A stretch of DNA of 64,000 bases. Origin: Ahrensia sp. R2A130. GTDB taxonomy: Bacteria; Pseudomonadota; Alphaproteobacteria; Rhizobiales; Rhizobiaceae. The translations under genes were made by a program, and so were the position numbers. Numbering within the stretch: the first letter of the stretch is position 1; each line of letters begins with the position of its first letter. The stretch lies in NCBI RefSeq assembly GCF_000179775.1, contig NZ_AEEB01000003.1, positions 1-64,000 on the forward strand. The letters run 5' to 3'. Shown in pieces: positions 7,678-19,143 of the stretch. The notes beneath the pieces were generated by a model. The model was not told the origin of the DNA, searched no databases, and was given only the letters and a program-made list of their open reading frames with translations.

Positions 7678-8233
7678 TTCATATACCTTTTCTAAGCGAC
7701 CTTATCCCTATTTTTTTAGCAGTCTTAGCTAGCCACACGTCGTGTCACGTTGGACTAGCCGAGCATCCTTCGGCTGTAAGCCGTTATTCTCGTAATGTAA
7801 CGCGATTCTCGTAATTTGGAATACTCATGTGTCTAAAACGTTGCGAGCCAATCCAAACATGCAACGAGCGCGATTAGGAAATAGGAGCGCTATCTTGCCT
7901 AACTTTTTCTCGTCGGGGACAAAATAAATCGAGTGCTATCAGAGTTAGCGATGCTTGCATTCCACCCCACATCCGCTAAACACGGCCTCGCAGCGCAAGT
8001 TGCATTCCTGTCCGAGACTGCTGGTGACGATTTGCTTTTTGGCGCGTCTTAATTTCCTGCACAGACGGTGAGAACAGATTTGGCGTTTTAATCGGTGCCT
8101 GTTCGAACACGAACCTCTCCATTCGCAAGACTGGCTGAGGGGGCAGGGTCTGAACTGTCGGTGCTTGCACCGGCAAACATGAACCGCCCCTTCGGATACG
8201 CTTGCGTACTGTTTGGGCAAACTGGAGAGACAC
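7678..8233. other. Intergenic region between the toxin-antitoxin-like cassette and rplJ
   Basis: About 550 bases without a gene. The left part probably holds the leftward cassette promoter and a direct repeat ATTCTCGTAAT at 7786-7796 and 7805-7815, 19 bases apart, which could be an operator. The right part holds the rplJL promoter and a folded leader (next entry). Confidence 0.6.
8140..8190 (+). promoter_or_regulatory. Putative L10 leader (ribosomal protein autoregulatory RNA)
   Basis: An outer GGGGC (8140-8144)/GCCCC (8186-8190) pairing encloses an inner hairpin TGTCGGTG-CTTG-CACCGGCA (8156-8175), separated by asymmetric purine-rich internal loops. It lies 44 bases before the rplJ start. 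Position and the stem-internal loop-stem shape fit the L10 leader that L10-(L12)4 binds to repress rplJL. No covariance model was run. Confidence 0.45.
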
Positions 8234-8749
8234 ATGGATAGAGCGGAAAAACGCGATTTCGTCTCCGAGATGAAGGACGTGCTTTCGGGCGCGGGCTCCG
8301 TCGTGGTGGCGCAATATACCGGTCTGACGGTCGCAGAGATGACGGAGCTTCGTGCTTCGGCTCGCGAGGCCGGCGGCACGGTACGCGTTGCGAAAAACCG
8401 CCTTGTCAAACTTGCTCTCGAGGGTAGCGATGCCGCTCATATGGGTGAATATCTGCAGGGACCAACCGTGTTGGTTTATGCAGAAGACCCCGTTGCGGCA
8501 CCAAAAGCGGCCAGCGACTTTGCCAAGAAAAACGACAAGCTCGTCGTTCTTGGTGGAGCCATGGGATCGACAGCACTGGACGCCAATGGCGTCAAGGCGC
8601 TGGCATCACTCCCATCGCTGGACGAACTGCGCGGCAAGCTGATCGGTATGATCACAACGCCGGCACAGCGTATCGCTGTGCTCACCGCAGCGCCTGCGAC
8701 ACAGGTCGCTCGCGTCATCGGCGCATACTCCTCGAAGGAAGCTGCATAA
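8234..8749 (+). CDS. rplJ: 50S ribosomal protein L10
   Basis: A 171-residue L10, the stalk protein that anchors L7/L12 dimers to the GTPase centre. It shows the N-terminal rRNA-binding domain (MDRAEKRDFVSEMK, VVAQYTGLTVAEMTELR, VAKNRLVKLAL) and the C-terminal helix that carries L7/L12. I chose the ATG at 8234, preceded by GGAGAG; an in-frame TTG at 8213 has no matching ribosome site and would exceed the normal length. It is co-transcribed with rplL 84 bases downstream. Here it is separated from rplA by an opposing two-gene cassette instead of only a short leader. Confidence 0.97.
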   Translation: MDRAEKRDFVSEMKDVLSGAGSVVVAQYTGLTVAEMTELRASAREAGGTVRVAKNRLVKLALEGSDAAHMGEYLQGPTVLVYAEDPVAAPKAASDFAKKNDKLVVLGGAMGSTALDANGVKALASLPSLDELRGKLIGMITTPAQRIAVLTAAPATQVARVIGAYSSKEAA

Positions 8750-8833
8750 GGCATTTCCCGACACCCACTTTCGAACAAATCCGCAGACATTTCGTAACCA
8801 CGAATGCTGCAACCAACATCAAGGACTATGACC

Positions 8834-9202
8834 ATGGCTGATCTCAAAAAGATCGTTGACGACCTTTCCGCACTTACCGTGATGGAAGCTGCTGAACTTT
8901 CCACGATGCTCGAAGAGCATTGGGGCGTTTCTGCTGCTGCTCCTGCTGCTGCTGCCGTTGCTGGCCCGGCTGCTGAAGCTGTCGAAGAAAAAGACGAATT
9001 CGACGTCATCCTCACCGGTGCCGGCGACAAGAAAATCAACGTCATCAAAGAAGTCCGCGCAATCACAGGCCTCGGCCTGAAAGAAGCCAAGGACCTCGTC
9101 GAAGGCGCACCGAAGGCCGTCAAAGAAGGCATCTCCAAAGGTGAAGCTGAAGAAGTCAAAAAGCAGCTCGAGGGAGCTGGCGCTTCTGTCGAACTCAAGT
9201 AA
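8834..9202 (+). CDS. rplL: 50S ribosomal protein L7/L12
   Basis: A 122-residue L7/L12, present as dimers on L10 and recruiting translation GTPases. The N-terminal dimerisation domain ([20 protein letters not shown]) is followed by an Ala-rich hinge (about residues 36-54) and the C-terminal factor-binding domain ([36 protein letters not shown]). AAGGA sits eight bases before the ATG at 8834; an alternative ATG at 8828 is too close to that site. A terminator follows 34 bases after the stop. Confidence 0.98.
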   Translation: MADLKKIVDDLSALTVMEAAELSTMLEEHWGVSAAAPAAAAVAGPAAEAVEEKDEFDVILTGAGDKKINVIKEVRAITGLGLKEAKDLVEGAPKAVKEGISKGEAEEVKKQLEGAGASVELK

Positions 9203-9236
9203 TTCTGGCGCGGGCTCAGCCCGCACCGTTTTTGCT

Positions 9237-9274
9237 AAAAGGCCTCGCTTGGGAAACCGGGCGGGGCCTTTTTC
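9237..9274 (+). terminator. Intrinsic terminator after rplL
   Basis: AAAAGGCC...GGCCTTTTT arms enclose a longer imperfect GC stem and are followed by a T run. It lies ten bases before the stop codon of the convergent bicupin gene and could serve both. Confidence 0.88.
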
Positions 9275-9283
9275 TTTGGGTCG

Positions 9284-9964
9284 TTACGCAGACTGCGGCT
9301 GCGGTGCTTGCGCCAGATGCCCGCTCTTGATCCATACCCGTGCCCCTTCCGATCCTGCTGTTGCGACTAGCTGATCGCCCTTGGGCAGGCGCAGCCAGCT
9401 TTGCGGCACGAAGGTTTCACTATCGATGGTGAAGCTGCCGTCCAGCACAAGAATTTCGATGCCGCCGGGCGCATCGACTGGGACGTCCGCACCGACTTCC
9501 CAATTCTCCATCCTTACTGTTTCGCGCGCATCTTCGTGCAGCGTCAGCCGTTCGACGCCGTTTGCTCCTGCAACGGGAGAGAACTCCGCCGACGTAGTGT
9601 CGATGTGGAACTGGTTTCGGTCATCCATGTCGAACTGCCAAAGCTTCACCAATATTGTGCAGCCCTCTTTTGAGCCTGGCGTGTGGGCCGTAGTGGGTGG
9701 GTTGCGGACATAGGTTCCGGCTGGAAAATCGCCGTGCTCATCTTGAAACACGCCATCTAGAACGAGAAACTCTTCGCCGCCCGTATGGGTATGCTCGGAA
9801 AAATGACTGCCCGCTGCGTAGCGCACGATGGATGTCGCCCGCGCCACTTCACCACCCATGCGGTCCAACATGCGTCGGTCAACGCCGGGCATGGGCGAGG
9901 CTTTCCAATCCATGCTTCCGGCGTGGACGATGGCGCGTTTGGAGAAGTCGGAATTCAGGTCCAT
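9284..9964 (-). CDS. Bicupin protein of the ChrR-cupin type
   Basis: A 226-residue cytosolic protein with two cupin folds. The first (about residues 40-110) has the metal-binding set in [19 protein letters not shown] (His, His, Glu) followed by the second cupin motif around [13 protein letters not shown]. The second (about 140-215) keeps the fold ([15 protein letters not shown]) but lacks the histidines, as in the C-terminal part of ChrR-like cupins. The N-terminal zinc anti-sigma part of true ChrR is absent, so it is not an anti-sigma factor. Likely a metal-dependent dioxygenase-like or sensor protein; substrate unknown. It is convergent with rplL, with no operon partner. The ribosome site is weak. 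Confidence 0.75.
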   Translation of the reverse strand: MDLNSDFSKRAIVHAGSMDWKASPMPGVDRRMLDRMGGEVARATSIVRYAAGSHFSEHTHTGGEEFLVLDGVFQDEHGDFPAGTYVRNPPTTAHTPGSKEGCTILVKLWQFDMDDRNQFHIDTTSAEFSPVAGANGVERLTLHEDARETVRMENWEVGADVPVDAPGGIEILVLDGSFTIDSETFVPQSWLRLPKGDQLVATAGSEGARVWIKSGHLAQAPQPQSA

Positions 9965-10082
9965 GGGTTCGTTCGCATTGTCTCATCGTTGGTCACAAGA
10001 TGGAGTCGTTGCGCCGTGATGAAAAGACACTTCCGCTTGTTGTTATGAGGTTCGAACGAACCAACCGCACCAGACTCCTCCT

Positions 10083-10230
10083 TTGTCATCCCCGCGAAGG
10101 CGGGGACTCACTTATCCGCAAGACGCGGCAGTGGATGGGTGCGAGATGATGAATGCAGGGAAGCATAAGCGCGCCTCTTCCCCTTCTGTTTCGTTGCGAA
10201 GTGGGTCCCCGCCTTCGCGGGAATGACAGC
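10083..10230. repeat. REP-like inverted repeat pair
   Basis: Two arms of about 30 bases in opposite orientation: 10083-10113 (TTGTCATCCCCGCGAAGGCG...) and 10199-10230 (the complement, ending GCGGGAATGACA), enclosing about 85 bases. Each arm is itself a hairpin (CCCCGC-GAAG-GCGGGG). The TGTCATCCC head is shared with the pair at 48650-48772. Paired inverted REP elements of this look are common between genes in alphaproteobacteria. Confidence 0.75.
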
Positions 10231-10693
10231 GGAGTGATGGGTTGCGGACGTGCAGAAATATCGATCCGCCTCACGACGTCCGAACGGGGAGCGAGGTGTC
10301 GCCGCTTTGGCTGCGCCAAAGCGTAAGCGACCCCGTAAAAGATGAGCCAGCGGGACGAAGAAGTCTGCCGTTAGCCTGTAGTCTCAGGCGAAAAGGCATA
10401 CGCCTTCGCCCCGCTCGATCCTGCTGCGGATGTGTCTCAACACCATTCCCGTCACCTCCCCGAAGATGAGAACCCGAAAGTCCCCATCGGCCTTGCCTTC
10501 GGCCCGCCATTACTGACGTTCGACGTCCGGTCCCGAAGCTGTTGTGGCAGCTCTGCCGGTGCGACATAGAGCTCCGCCCGCGTCTCCGTTCGTTACACGG
10601 CGCGCGACGGAAGGATCGTCACCCCACGATCATCAGGTCGGTCCGGACGACCGGCTCATGCAGGGTGAGGTGGACAGGATAGGACATAGAAAA

Positions 10694-10719
10694 GGGGCGG
10701 GGATAAAAATCCCCACCCC
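10694..10719 (-). terminator. Intrinsic terminator for the leftward membrane-protein gene
   Basis: On the minus strand an 11-bp stem (GGGGTGGGGAT with ATCCCCGCCCC, one G-T wobble) closes on TTTT and is followed by TTTTC. It lies 26 bases past the stop of the gene at 10745-11320. Confidence 0.75.
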
Positions 10720-10744
10720 GGTCGTCTCAAATGTTTGAAGGCGG

Positions 10745-11320
10745 TTAGCGGCGTTTTCCAAATCCACCGCCAGCAGGGCGTGGTGGAGAGCTCGCGGCTG
10801 CCGGGTTTTGGGTAGCAGGATGGTGGGCCGCTGCTGCCCGATAGGCAGCCATTTCTGCGGCGCTATATTCCCCGGTCTCGCCTGATTTCTGGCGTCGGTT
10901 TTCGTTCGCCTGCTTGGCCAGACCGATCAGAACGAGTGGGCCTAGAATGAAGGAGCCCCAGATCATCGACAATTTTGAAAAGGGCTGCGGCTCCAGCGAC
11001 TGCTTGCCCAGTAGTTGCGCGATGGCCGGTTCCATTTCAGCAGGCAGTGGTACGTAGCTCGTGCTGCGACCGGAGTAGGTGTAGAGCACATAGCGCCCCT
11101 CGGTCGAACCCCACAGCGGAATGAAAGCGACGCTGTAATAGTCGTGCTCGAAACCCAGCGTCATCATCTCCCCGTCGCGTTTCAGCGCGTCCATCTCGGG
11201 CAGGTCCGACACTTTGGAAACGTGGCTGCCGAATGTGTACGGAATGCCTGCTTGCGCCTCTTGCGGTGCGGTGAACAGGAACATGACGCTCATAAGAGCG
11301 AGTGCTGCGATACGAAACAT
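10745..11320 (-). CDS. Secreted/membrane-anchored hypothetical protein
   Basis: A 191-residue protein of unknown function. It has a clear signal peptide (MFRIAALALMSVMFLFTAPQ, cleavage likely after QAQA-like EAQA), a periplasmic domain of about 95 residues, one membrane helix around residues 120-140 (MIWGSFILGPLVLIGLA) and a cytosolic Ala/Pro-rich tail ending GGGFGKRR. I chose the ATG at 11320 because AGGGGAAAGG precedes it; a start seven codons upstream lacks such a site. It stands alone, with repeats on both sides and its own terminator. Confidence 0.65.
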   Translation of the reverse strand: MFRIAALALMSVMFLFTAPQEAQAGIPYTFGSHVSKVSDLPEMDALKRDGEMMTLGFEHDYYSVAFIPLWGSTEGRYVLYTYSGRSTSYVPLPAEMEPAIAQLLGKQSLEPQPFSKLSMIWGSFILGPLVLIGLAKQANENRRQKSGETGEYSAAEMAAYRAAAAHHPATQNPAAASSPPRPAGGGFGKRR

Positions 11321-11392
11321 GATTGGGCCTTTCCCCTGCAAATTATGCAGTCAGGAATACGCCTTTTGGAATAACGCGGGTTCAAGGAAGAC

Positions 11393-11488
11393 GGTTGAGT
11401 GAAACTCAAAAAACTAGGTTGAGTGAAACTCAAAATATGAGGTTGAGCGGAGCTCAAAAAACAAGGTTGAGCAGACGTAAAGGTTTCG
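11393..11488. repeat. Four tandem 24-bp units, each a small hairpin
   Basis: GGTTGAG begins units at 11393, 11417, 11441 and 11465, an exact 24-base period. The first two read GGTTGAGTGAAACTCAAAA plus a variable end, the third has GAGCGGAGCTC in place of GAGTGAAACTC (pairing kept by a compensating change), and the fourth is degenerate. Each of the first three folds as TTGAG-loop-CTCAA. The array lies between two leftward genes. Confidence 0.8.
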
Positions 11489-11508
11489 TGACGCCTTGGC
11501 GTGACGGC

Positions 11509-12204
11509 CTAGCCAATCATCTGCCGTAGATGATCGATCAGCACTGAATTGCTGGACAGGGCGGGCATGCCGGTGCGACGGGCGACTTCCAACAGGGCGT
11601 CGTGTGTTTTGAGGTTCGTGCAGGACAGGAACACGGCTTGCGCGTCGCCCGTTTTCGCGATCTCACATGCAGCTTCGATGAGGGATGGCTTGTCGATGCG
11701 GGCGACCTTCGCCTCTTCGGCCTCTTCGAAAGAGCCGAAGGAAACGGTCTCGATTCCGCTTTCCGACAGCGCGTCGATCAGCCCTTGGCTGACGGATGCG
11801 ATGTAGGGCGACAACAGCGCGAGCCGTGTGATGCCATCACGCTGGCAACGGATGATGAGCGCGGTGAGGGGGTCTGTCACCTGTTCAGCGCTGCAACCCG
11901 CCTTCACCAGTTCCGCCACCCGCGCAGGGCCGATGACGGACGCGCCGGACGTGCAGCCATAGGCGACGCCCGCTAGCGGTACGGGTGGAAAGAGCGCGGC
12001 GGATGCCGTCATGTCATCGGCCATCGCGGCCAATGTTTCGCGCGTCACTTCTGCGCCGCTGGGCACGCGGGAAATATAGAGGTCCACCTTCTCGGCAGGG
12101 AACGCGCGGCGCAGATCGCCCTCCAGGGTTTCGTCTGCCTGCAACACGATCGCGCCGATGCAGGGCAGTCGATATTCGTCCAAATTGTAGGGGAGCGCTG
12201 GCAT
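11509..12204 (-). CDS. Asp/Glu racemase / maleate isomerase-like protein (EutA-like)
   Basis: A 231-residue cytosolic protein of the Asp/Glu racemase superfamily, closest in appearance to maleate cis-trans isomerases and ectoine-utilisation protein EutA. The two catalytic cysteines of the fold are visible in VAYGCTSGASVIG (about residue 83) and AVFLSCTNLKTHD (about residue 192), each followed by Thr or Thr-Asn as in the family. These enzymes isomerise or cleave small dicarboxylates through cysteine chemistry. It is the last gene of a three-gene operon, starting three bases after the stop of the M24 gene, so a step in amino acid or compatible-solute breakdown is likely. Substrate is not determinable here. 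Confidence 0.78.
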   Translation of the reverse strand: MPALPYNLDEYRLPCIGAIVLQADETLEGDLRRAFPAEKVDLYISRVPSGAEVTRETLAAMADDMTASAALFPPVPLAGVAYGCTSGASVIGPARVAELVKAGCSAEQVTDPLTALIIRCQRDGITRLALLSPYIASVSQGLIDALSESGIETVSFGSFEEAEEAKVARIDKPSLIEAACEIAKTGDAQAVFLSCTNLKTHDALLEVARRTGMPALSSNSVLIDHLRQMIG

Positions 12205-12207
12205 GGT

Positions 12208-13356
12208 TCAGTCCAGCACGGGCAGGGTGGTGGCGAAACGGGTTAGCGGGCGCGCGCCTGTGTCGGTGATGACGATATTTTCTTCATGCACCAGCATATT
12301 GCCGTCGCGGGTGGCTATGCCGGGTTCCAAAGTCAGCACCATGCCGGGCCGCAGTTCTGTGCGGTCGTGGGGCAGCAGCGAGCAGCCTTCGGTGAGCTGC
12401 ATGCCAAGCCCGTGACCGAGCCTGCCTGATGCCGGGTCGTTCGCGCCGCCGGTGACGATCGCGTCCATTGCGTGAAATAGATCGGCTGCGGTCGCGCCCG
12501 GCTTGGCGGCTTCGAATCCGGCTTGCGTTGCTTCCAGCAAGCGGGCGTGGGCGTCACGCATCAACGGGTCGGGCTGCCCGATAGCGAAGTTGCGGTCGTA
12601 GTCGCAAAAGTAGCCGTCGACCACGCAGCCGGTATCCAGCATCAATACATCGCCGGATGCGAGCGGGGTATCCGTGGCCGGTGAAATGACGTCGCTGTAG
12701 CCGAACGGGCCAGCGCCACCAGCAAGATATTCGACGGCTTCCGCTCCTTCTTCTAGGCAAAGCATTTGAAAGCGGCGAAACACGTCGTCCAACCCGACAC
12801 CGACGCGGGCGATCTCGCCAACACGGTCGAAAGCGCGACCGGCGATGCCGCAGACATGTTCGATCTTTGCGACTTCCGCATCGGATTTGATCGCCCGCGC
12901 TGCTGCCATGACGCCGTGGTCCGGGCCGAAGGTCAGGCCACTGTCGGCGCGCAGTTTTTCGAAATCCGCCATCGGCATCCGCAGGTGGGTTTCAAGATGA
13001 CTTGGGATAGCGATGGTGCCACTCGGTCCTGCGATTTCGCGCAGCGTTTCACCAAGCAGCGATACTCCATCATCCGCCGGTCGCGGCGCGGGCCATGTGC
13101 GGATGTCGGTCACGCCACAACGCCGCATCAGCGGTTCGCCGATGGCGGGAATGACGGCAACCACATCGCCTTGGCGCGGCACGATCACGAACCAGGGCCG
13201 CGTGGGGCTTTCGTAAAAGCGGGTCAGGAAACCTGTGACGTAGCCGATATCGGCAGGCGTGGTGAGCAGCAGTGCATCGAGACCGTTGGAATCCAAACCT
13301 GCTTGCAGCATGGCCTTTCGGGCTGCGAATTCTTGCGCCGGAAATCCGCGCTCCAT
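12208..13356 (-). CDS. M24-family metallopeptidase-like hydrolase (Xaa-Pro peptidase/ectoine hydrolase type)
   Basis: A 382-residue creatinase/prolidase-type protein. The N-terminal creatinase domain (about 1-150) is followed by the pita-bread catalytic domain, with all five metal ligands visible: Asp in VLMLDTGC, Asp in FCDYDRNF, His in RLGHGLGMQLTEG, Glu in VLTLEPGI and Glu in MLVHEENIVI. Members include Xaa-Pro aminopeptidases, creatinase, ectoine hydrolase (DoeA/EutD) and the DMSP lyase DddP. Position between an EutA-like isomerase and a PLP ammonia-lyase-like enzyme favours ectoine-type or modified amino acid breakdown over general peptide cleavage. Its start codon touches the stop of the upstream gene by one base. 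Confidence 0.82.
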   Translation of the reverse strand: MERGFPAQEFAARKAMLQAGLDSNGLDALLLTTPADIGYVTGFLTRFYESPTRPWFVIVPRQGDVVAVIPAIGEPLMRRCGVTDIRTWPAPRPADDGVSLLGETLREIAGPSGTIAIPSHLETHLRMPMADFEKLRADSGLTFGPDHGVMAAARAIKSDAEVAKIEHVCGIAGRAFDRVGEIARVGVGLDDVFRRFQMLCLEEGAEAVEYLAGGAGPFGYSDVISPATDTPLASGDVLMLDTGCVVDGYFCDYDRNFAIGQPDPLMRDAHARLLEATQAGFEAAKPGATAADLFHAMDAIVTGGANDPASGRLGHGLGMQLTEGCSLLPHDRTELRPGMVLTLEPGIATRDGNMLVHEENIVITDTGARPLTRFATTLPVLD

Positions 13357-14423
13357 TAGCTATCAGCACCTTCGCTGAGGAAGCAAAGCACGCGGGACTG
13401 CTTGTCCATGCCCAGTTTCTCGCGGGTTGCCGGGTCGAACAGCGCAGCTATCCCCGCCGCGCCCGATGGTGTGCTTGCCAGATCGGCATCGGTGAGAAGA
13501 TCAGTGGCGCGTGCGGCGTGGTCGTCGCTGATCGTCATGAAGCTGTCGGCATCATGCGCAAGCCCTTTCAGCGCGATGAGCGAGGCCTCCTTGCAGTCCA
13601 GACGACCCATGTTGGAGACTGGTCCGGTGGCGGCGACGAATTCGCCCGCTTCGATAGCTGCTTGAAGCGCGGGCGCTGCGTCCGGCTCCACCACGATGAT
13701 CTGCGGATTATCGCCCCACGCCTTACGGGCATAAGCGGCGATTGCTGCGGCCATGCCGCCGACGCCCGCCTGCAACATGATATGGGTCGGCGCTTCGTCC
13801 AACTGTTCGACTGCCTCGGCGACCAGAACGGTGTAGCCCTCCATCAATTTATGGGGCAGGGCGGTGTAACCGTCCCACGAACTGTCCGATAGCAGCGTCG
13901 CGCCTTCATACTTCGCGCACTGCATGGCAGCAGCCATGGAGGCTTCGTAGTCGTGGCCGACGATGCGGACATCGGCGCCCTTATCACGCAACCGTCCGGC
14001 GAAGGCGGCGGGCACGGTTTCCGACAAGTAGATGATTGCATTTGCGCCGAATATCGCGGCACCTGCGGCGACCGACATGCCGTGGTTTCCCGCGCTGGCC
14101 GTCACATAGGTGCGGCCTTTCAATGTCGCGGCGTCCGGCACGTCGTCTGCCGCTTGGGCCGCTTCATCTGCGATAACCGCTGCTGCCCCCAGCGCCTTGA
14201 AACTGCCCAAGCCCATGCGTGGGCGTTCGTCTTTTATGTAAAGCGCGCCGATCATCAGATCATCGGCCAGCGCTTGCGCCTCGATCATCGGCGTGGCCGC
14301 GTGGGCAGGGCAATGGGCCAGCAGCGCTTGCGGAAGCTCCACAGCGGTGGAGGGGGAGGGAACGTCGGCAGGCAGCGGAAAGCTGCTGGCGTCGCTGCGA
14401 TACGGGTTGGATAAAATGCTCAT
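13356..14423 (-). CDS. PLP-dependent ammonia-lyase, diaminopropionate ammonia-lyase/EutB-like
   Basis: A 355-residue fold-type II PLP enzyme. The Schiff-base lysine is in RMGLGSFKALGA, a form typical of diaminopropionate ammonia-lyases rather than threonine dehydratases; TASAGNHGMSVA is the substrate loop and QAGVGGMAAAIAAY the phosphate-binding loop. It catalyses an alpha,beta-elimination of ammonia from a small amino acid; 2,3-diaminopropionate, threonine or serine, or an ectoine-derived amino acid are candidates. It leads the three-gene leftward operon with the M24 and EutA-like genes, overlapping the next start by one base. About 400 bases separate it from the divergent rpoB. Confidence 0.8.
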   Translation of the reverse strand: MSILSNPYRSDASSFPLPADVPSPSTAVELPQALLAHCPAHAATPMIEAQALADDLMIGALYIKDERPRMGLGSFKALGAAAVIADEAAQAADDVPDAATLKGRTYVTASAGNHGMSVAAGAAIFGANAIIYLSETVPAAFAGRLRDKGADVRIVGHDYEASMAAAMQCAKYEGATLLSDSSWDGYTALPHKLMEGYTVLVAEAVEQLDEAPTHIMLQAGVGGMAAAIAAYARKAWGDNPQIIVVEPDAAPALQAAIEAGEFVAATGPVSNMGRLDCKEASLIALKGLAHDADSFMTISDDHAARATDLLTDADLASTPSGAAGIAALFDPATREKLGMDKQSRVLCFLSEGADS

Positions 14424-14820
14424 TCAATCCTCTTAGCTGCGCTTTCGGCGTGCCGCGAGATGCGATTGCGACTTTTCAACGCCGTAGAACGCCGGAACCC
14501 CTTCACTTTTGGGCTTTCATTGGCTATATGAACGACAAGGCTCACCGTTCCGGCTGCATGGGATCGGGAGTTATTTTCGTTATCGAGTACGTAAACCGGT
14601 GTTGCCGAATGGATAGGCGACGACCGTTTTTTGTGCGTTTACAGCATGTTGGACCGGAAATATTCCTGTTCACGATGCCGCGAGCAGCACCGGCCCGAAA
14701 GCGTGAACGCGCTGTTTCGTGATTCCAATCGCGAGCCGCGTGGCCGTCATTTTTCCCGGTCCGCCTTCCAACCTTTTATGGTGTGGCCGGACATCCTGCA
14801 TACGGAGAGACGTTTCCAGC
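14424..14820. other. Divergent promoter region before rpoB
   Basis: About 400 bases between the leftward catabolic operon and rpoB. It should contain promoters for both directions. I see no terminator, tRNA or convincing small gene; open frames here are extensions of reading frames from the neighbours. Confidence 0.5.
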
Positions 14821-19038
<4,218 letters not shown>

Positions 19039-19054
19039 CCACCTTCGTTTTCAT

Positions 19055-19078
19055 GCCGCGCCTTTGAAGAGGCGCGGC
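19055..19078 (+). promoter_or_regulatory. Intercistronic hairpin between rpoB and rpoC
   Basis: A perfect 9-bp stem GCCGCGCCT / AGGCGCGGC with a 6-base loop, 16 bases after the rpoB stop and 66 before the rpoC start. There is no T run, so it is not a standard terminator; it may be an RNA processing or pausing site. Confidence 0.6.
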
Positions 19079-19143
19079 GACCGAATTTTTCAGGTCCGCA
19101 GAACACCGGACCGCAAGGGCGAAAGCCCAAAGGAGAAAATCAC

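Larger units (their letters stand above)
9965..10744. other. Repeat-bearing intergenic region, no supported gene
   Basis: About 780 bases. It holds the REP-like inverted pair (10083-10230), a hairpin-rich stretch around 10289-10336 that resembles the right half of the dispersed repeat at 5259 and 48865, and a terminator for the leftward gene at 10745. Short open frames exist in several phases but lack ribosome sites and codon bias. Confidence 0.6.

Noticed and set aside
7945-8440. Leftward open frames over the rplJ leader
   Set aside because: They run through the L10-leader-like structure and into rplJ antisense, with no motif or start signal.
9284-9964. Anti-sigma factor ChrR
   Set aside because: Only the cupin parts are present; the N-terminal zinc anti-sigma domain and a neighbouring ECF sigma gene are missing.
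10242-10738. Small open frames in the repeat region downstream of the bicupin gene
   Set aside because: They overlap each other in several phases, lack ribosome sites and are built on inverted repeats.
11393-11488. CRISPR array
   Set aside because: Units are contiguous 24-base repeats with no unique spacers, and no cas genes are present in the window.
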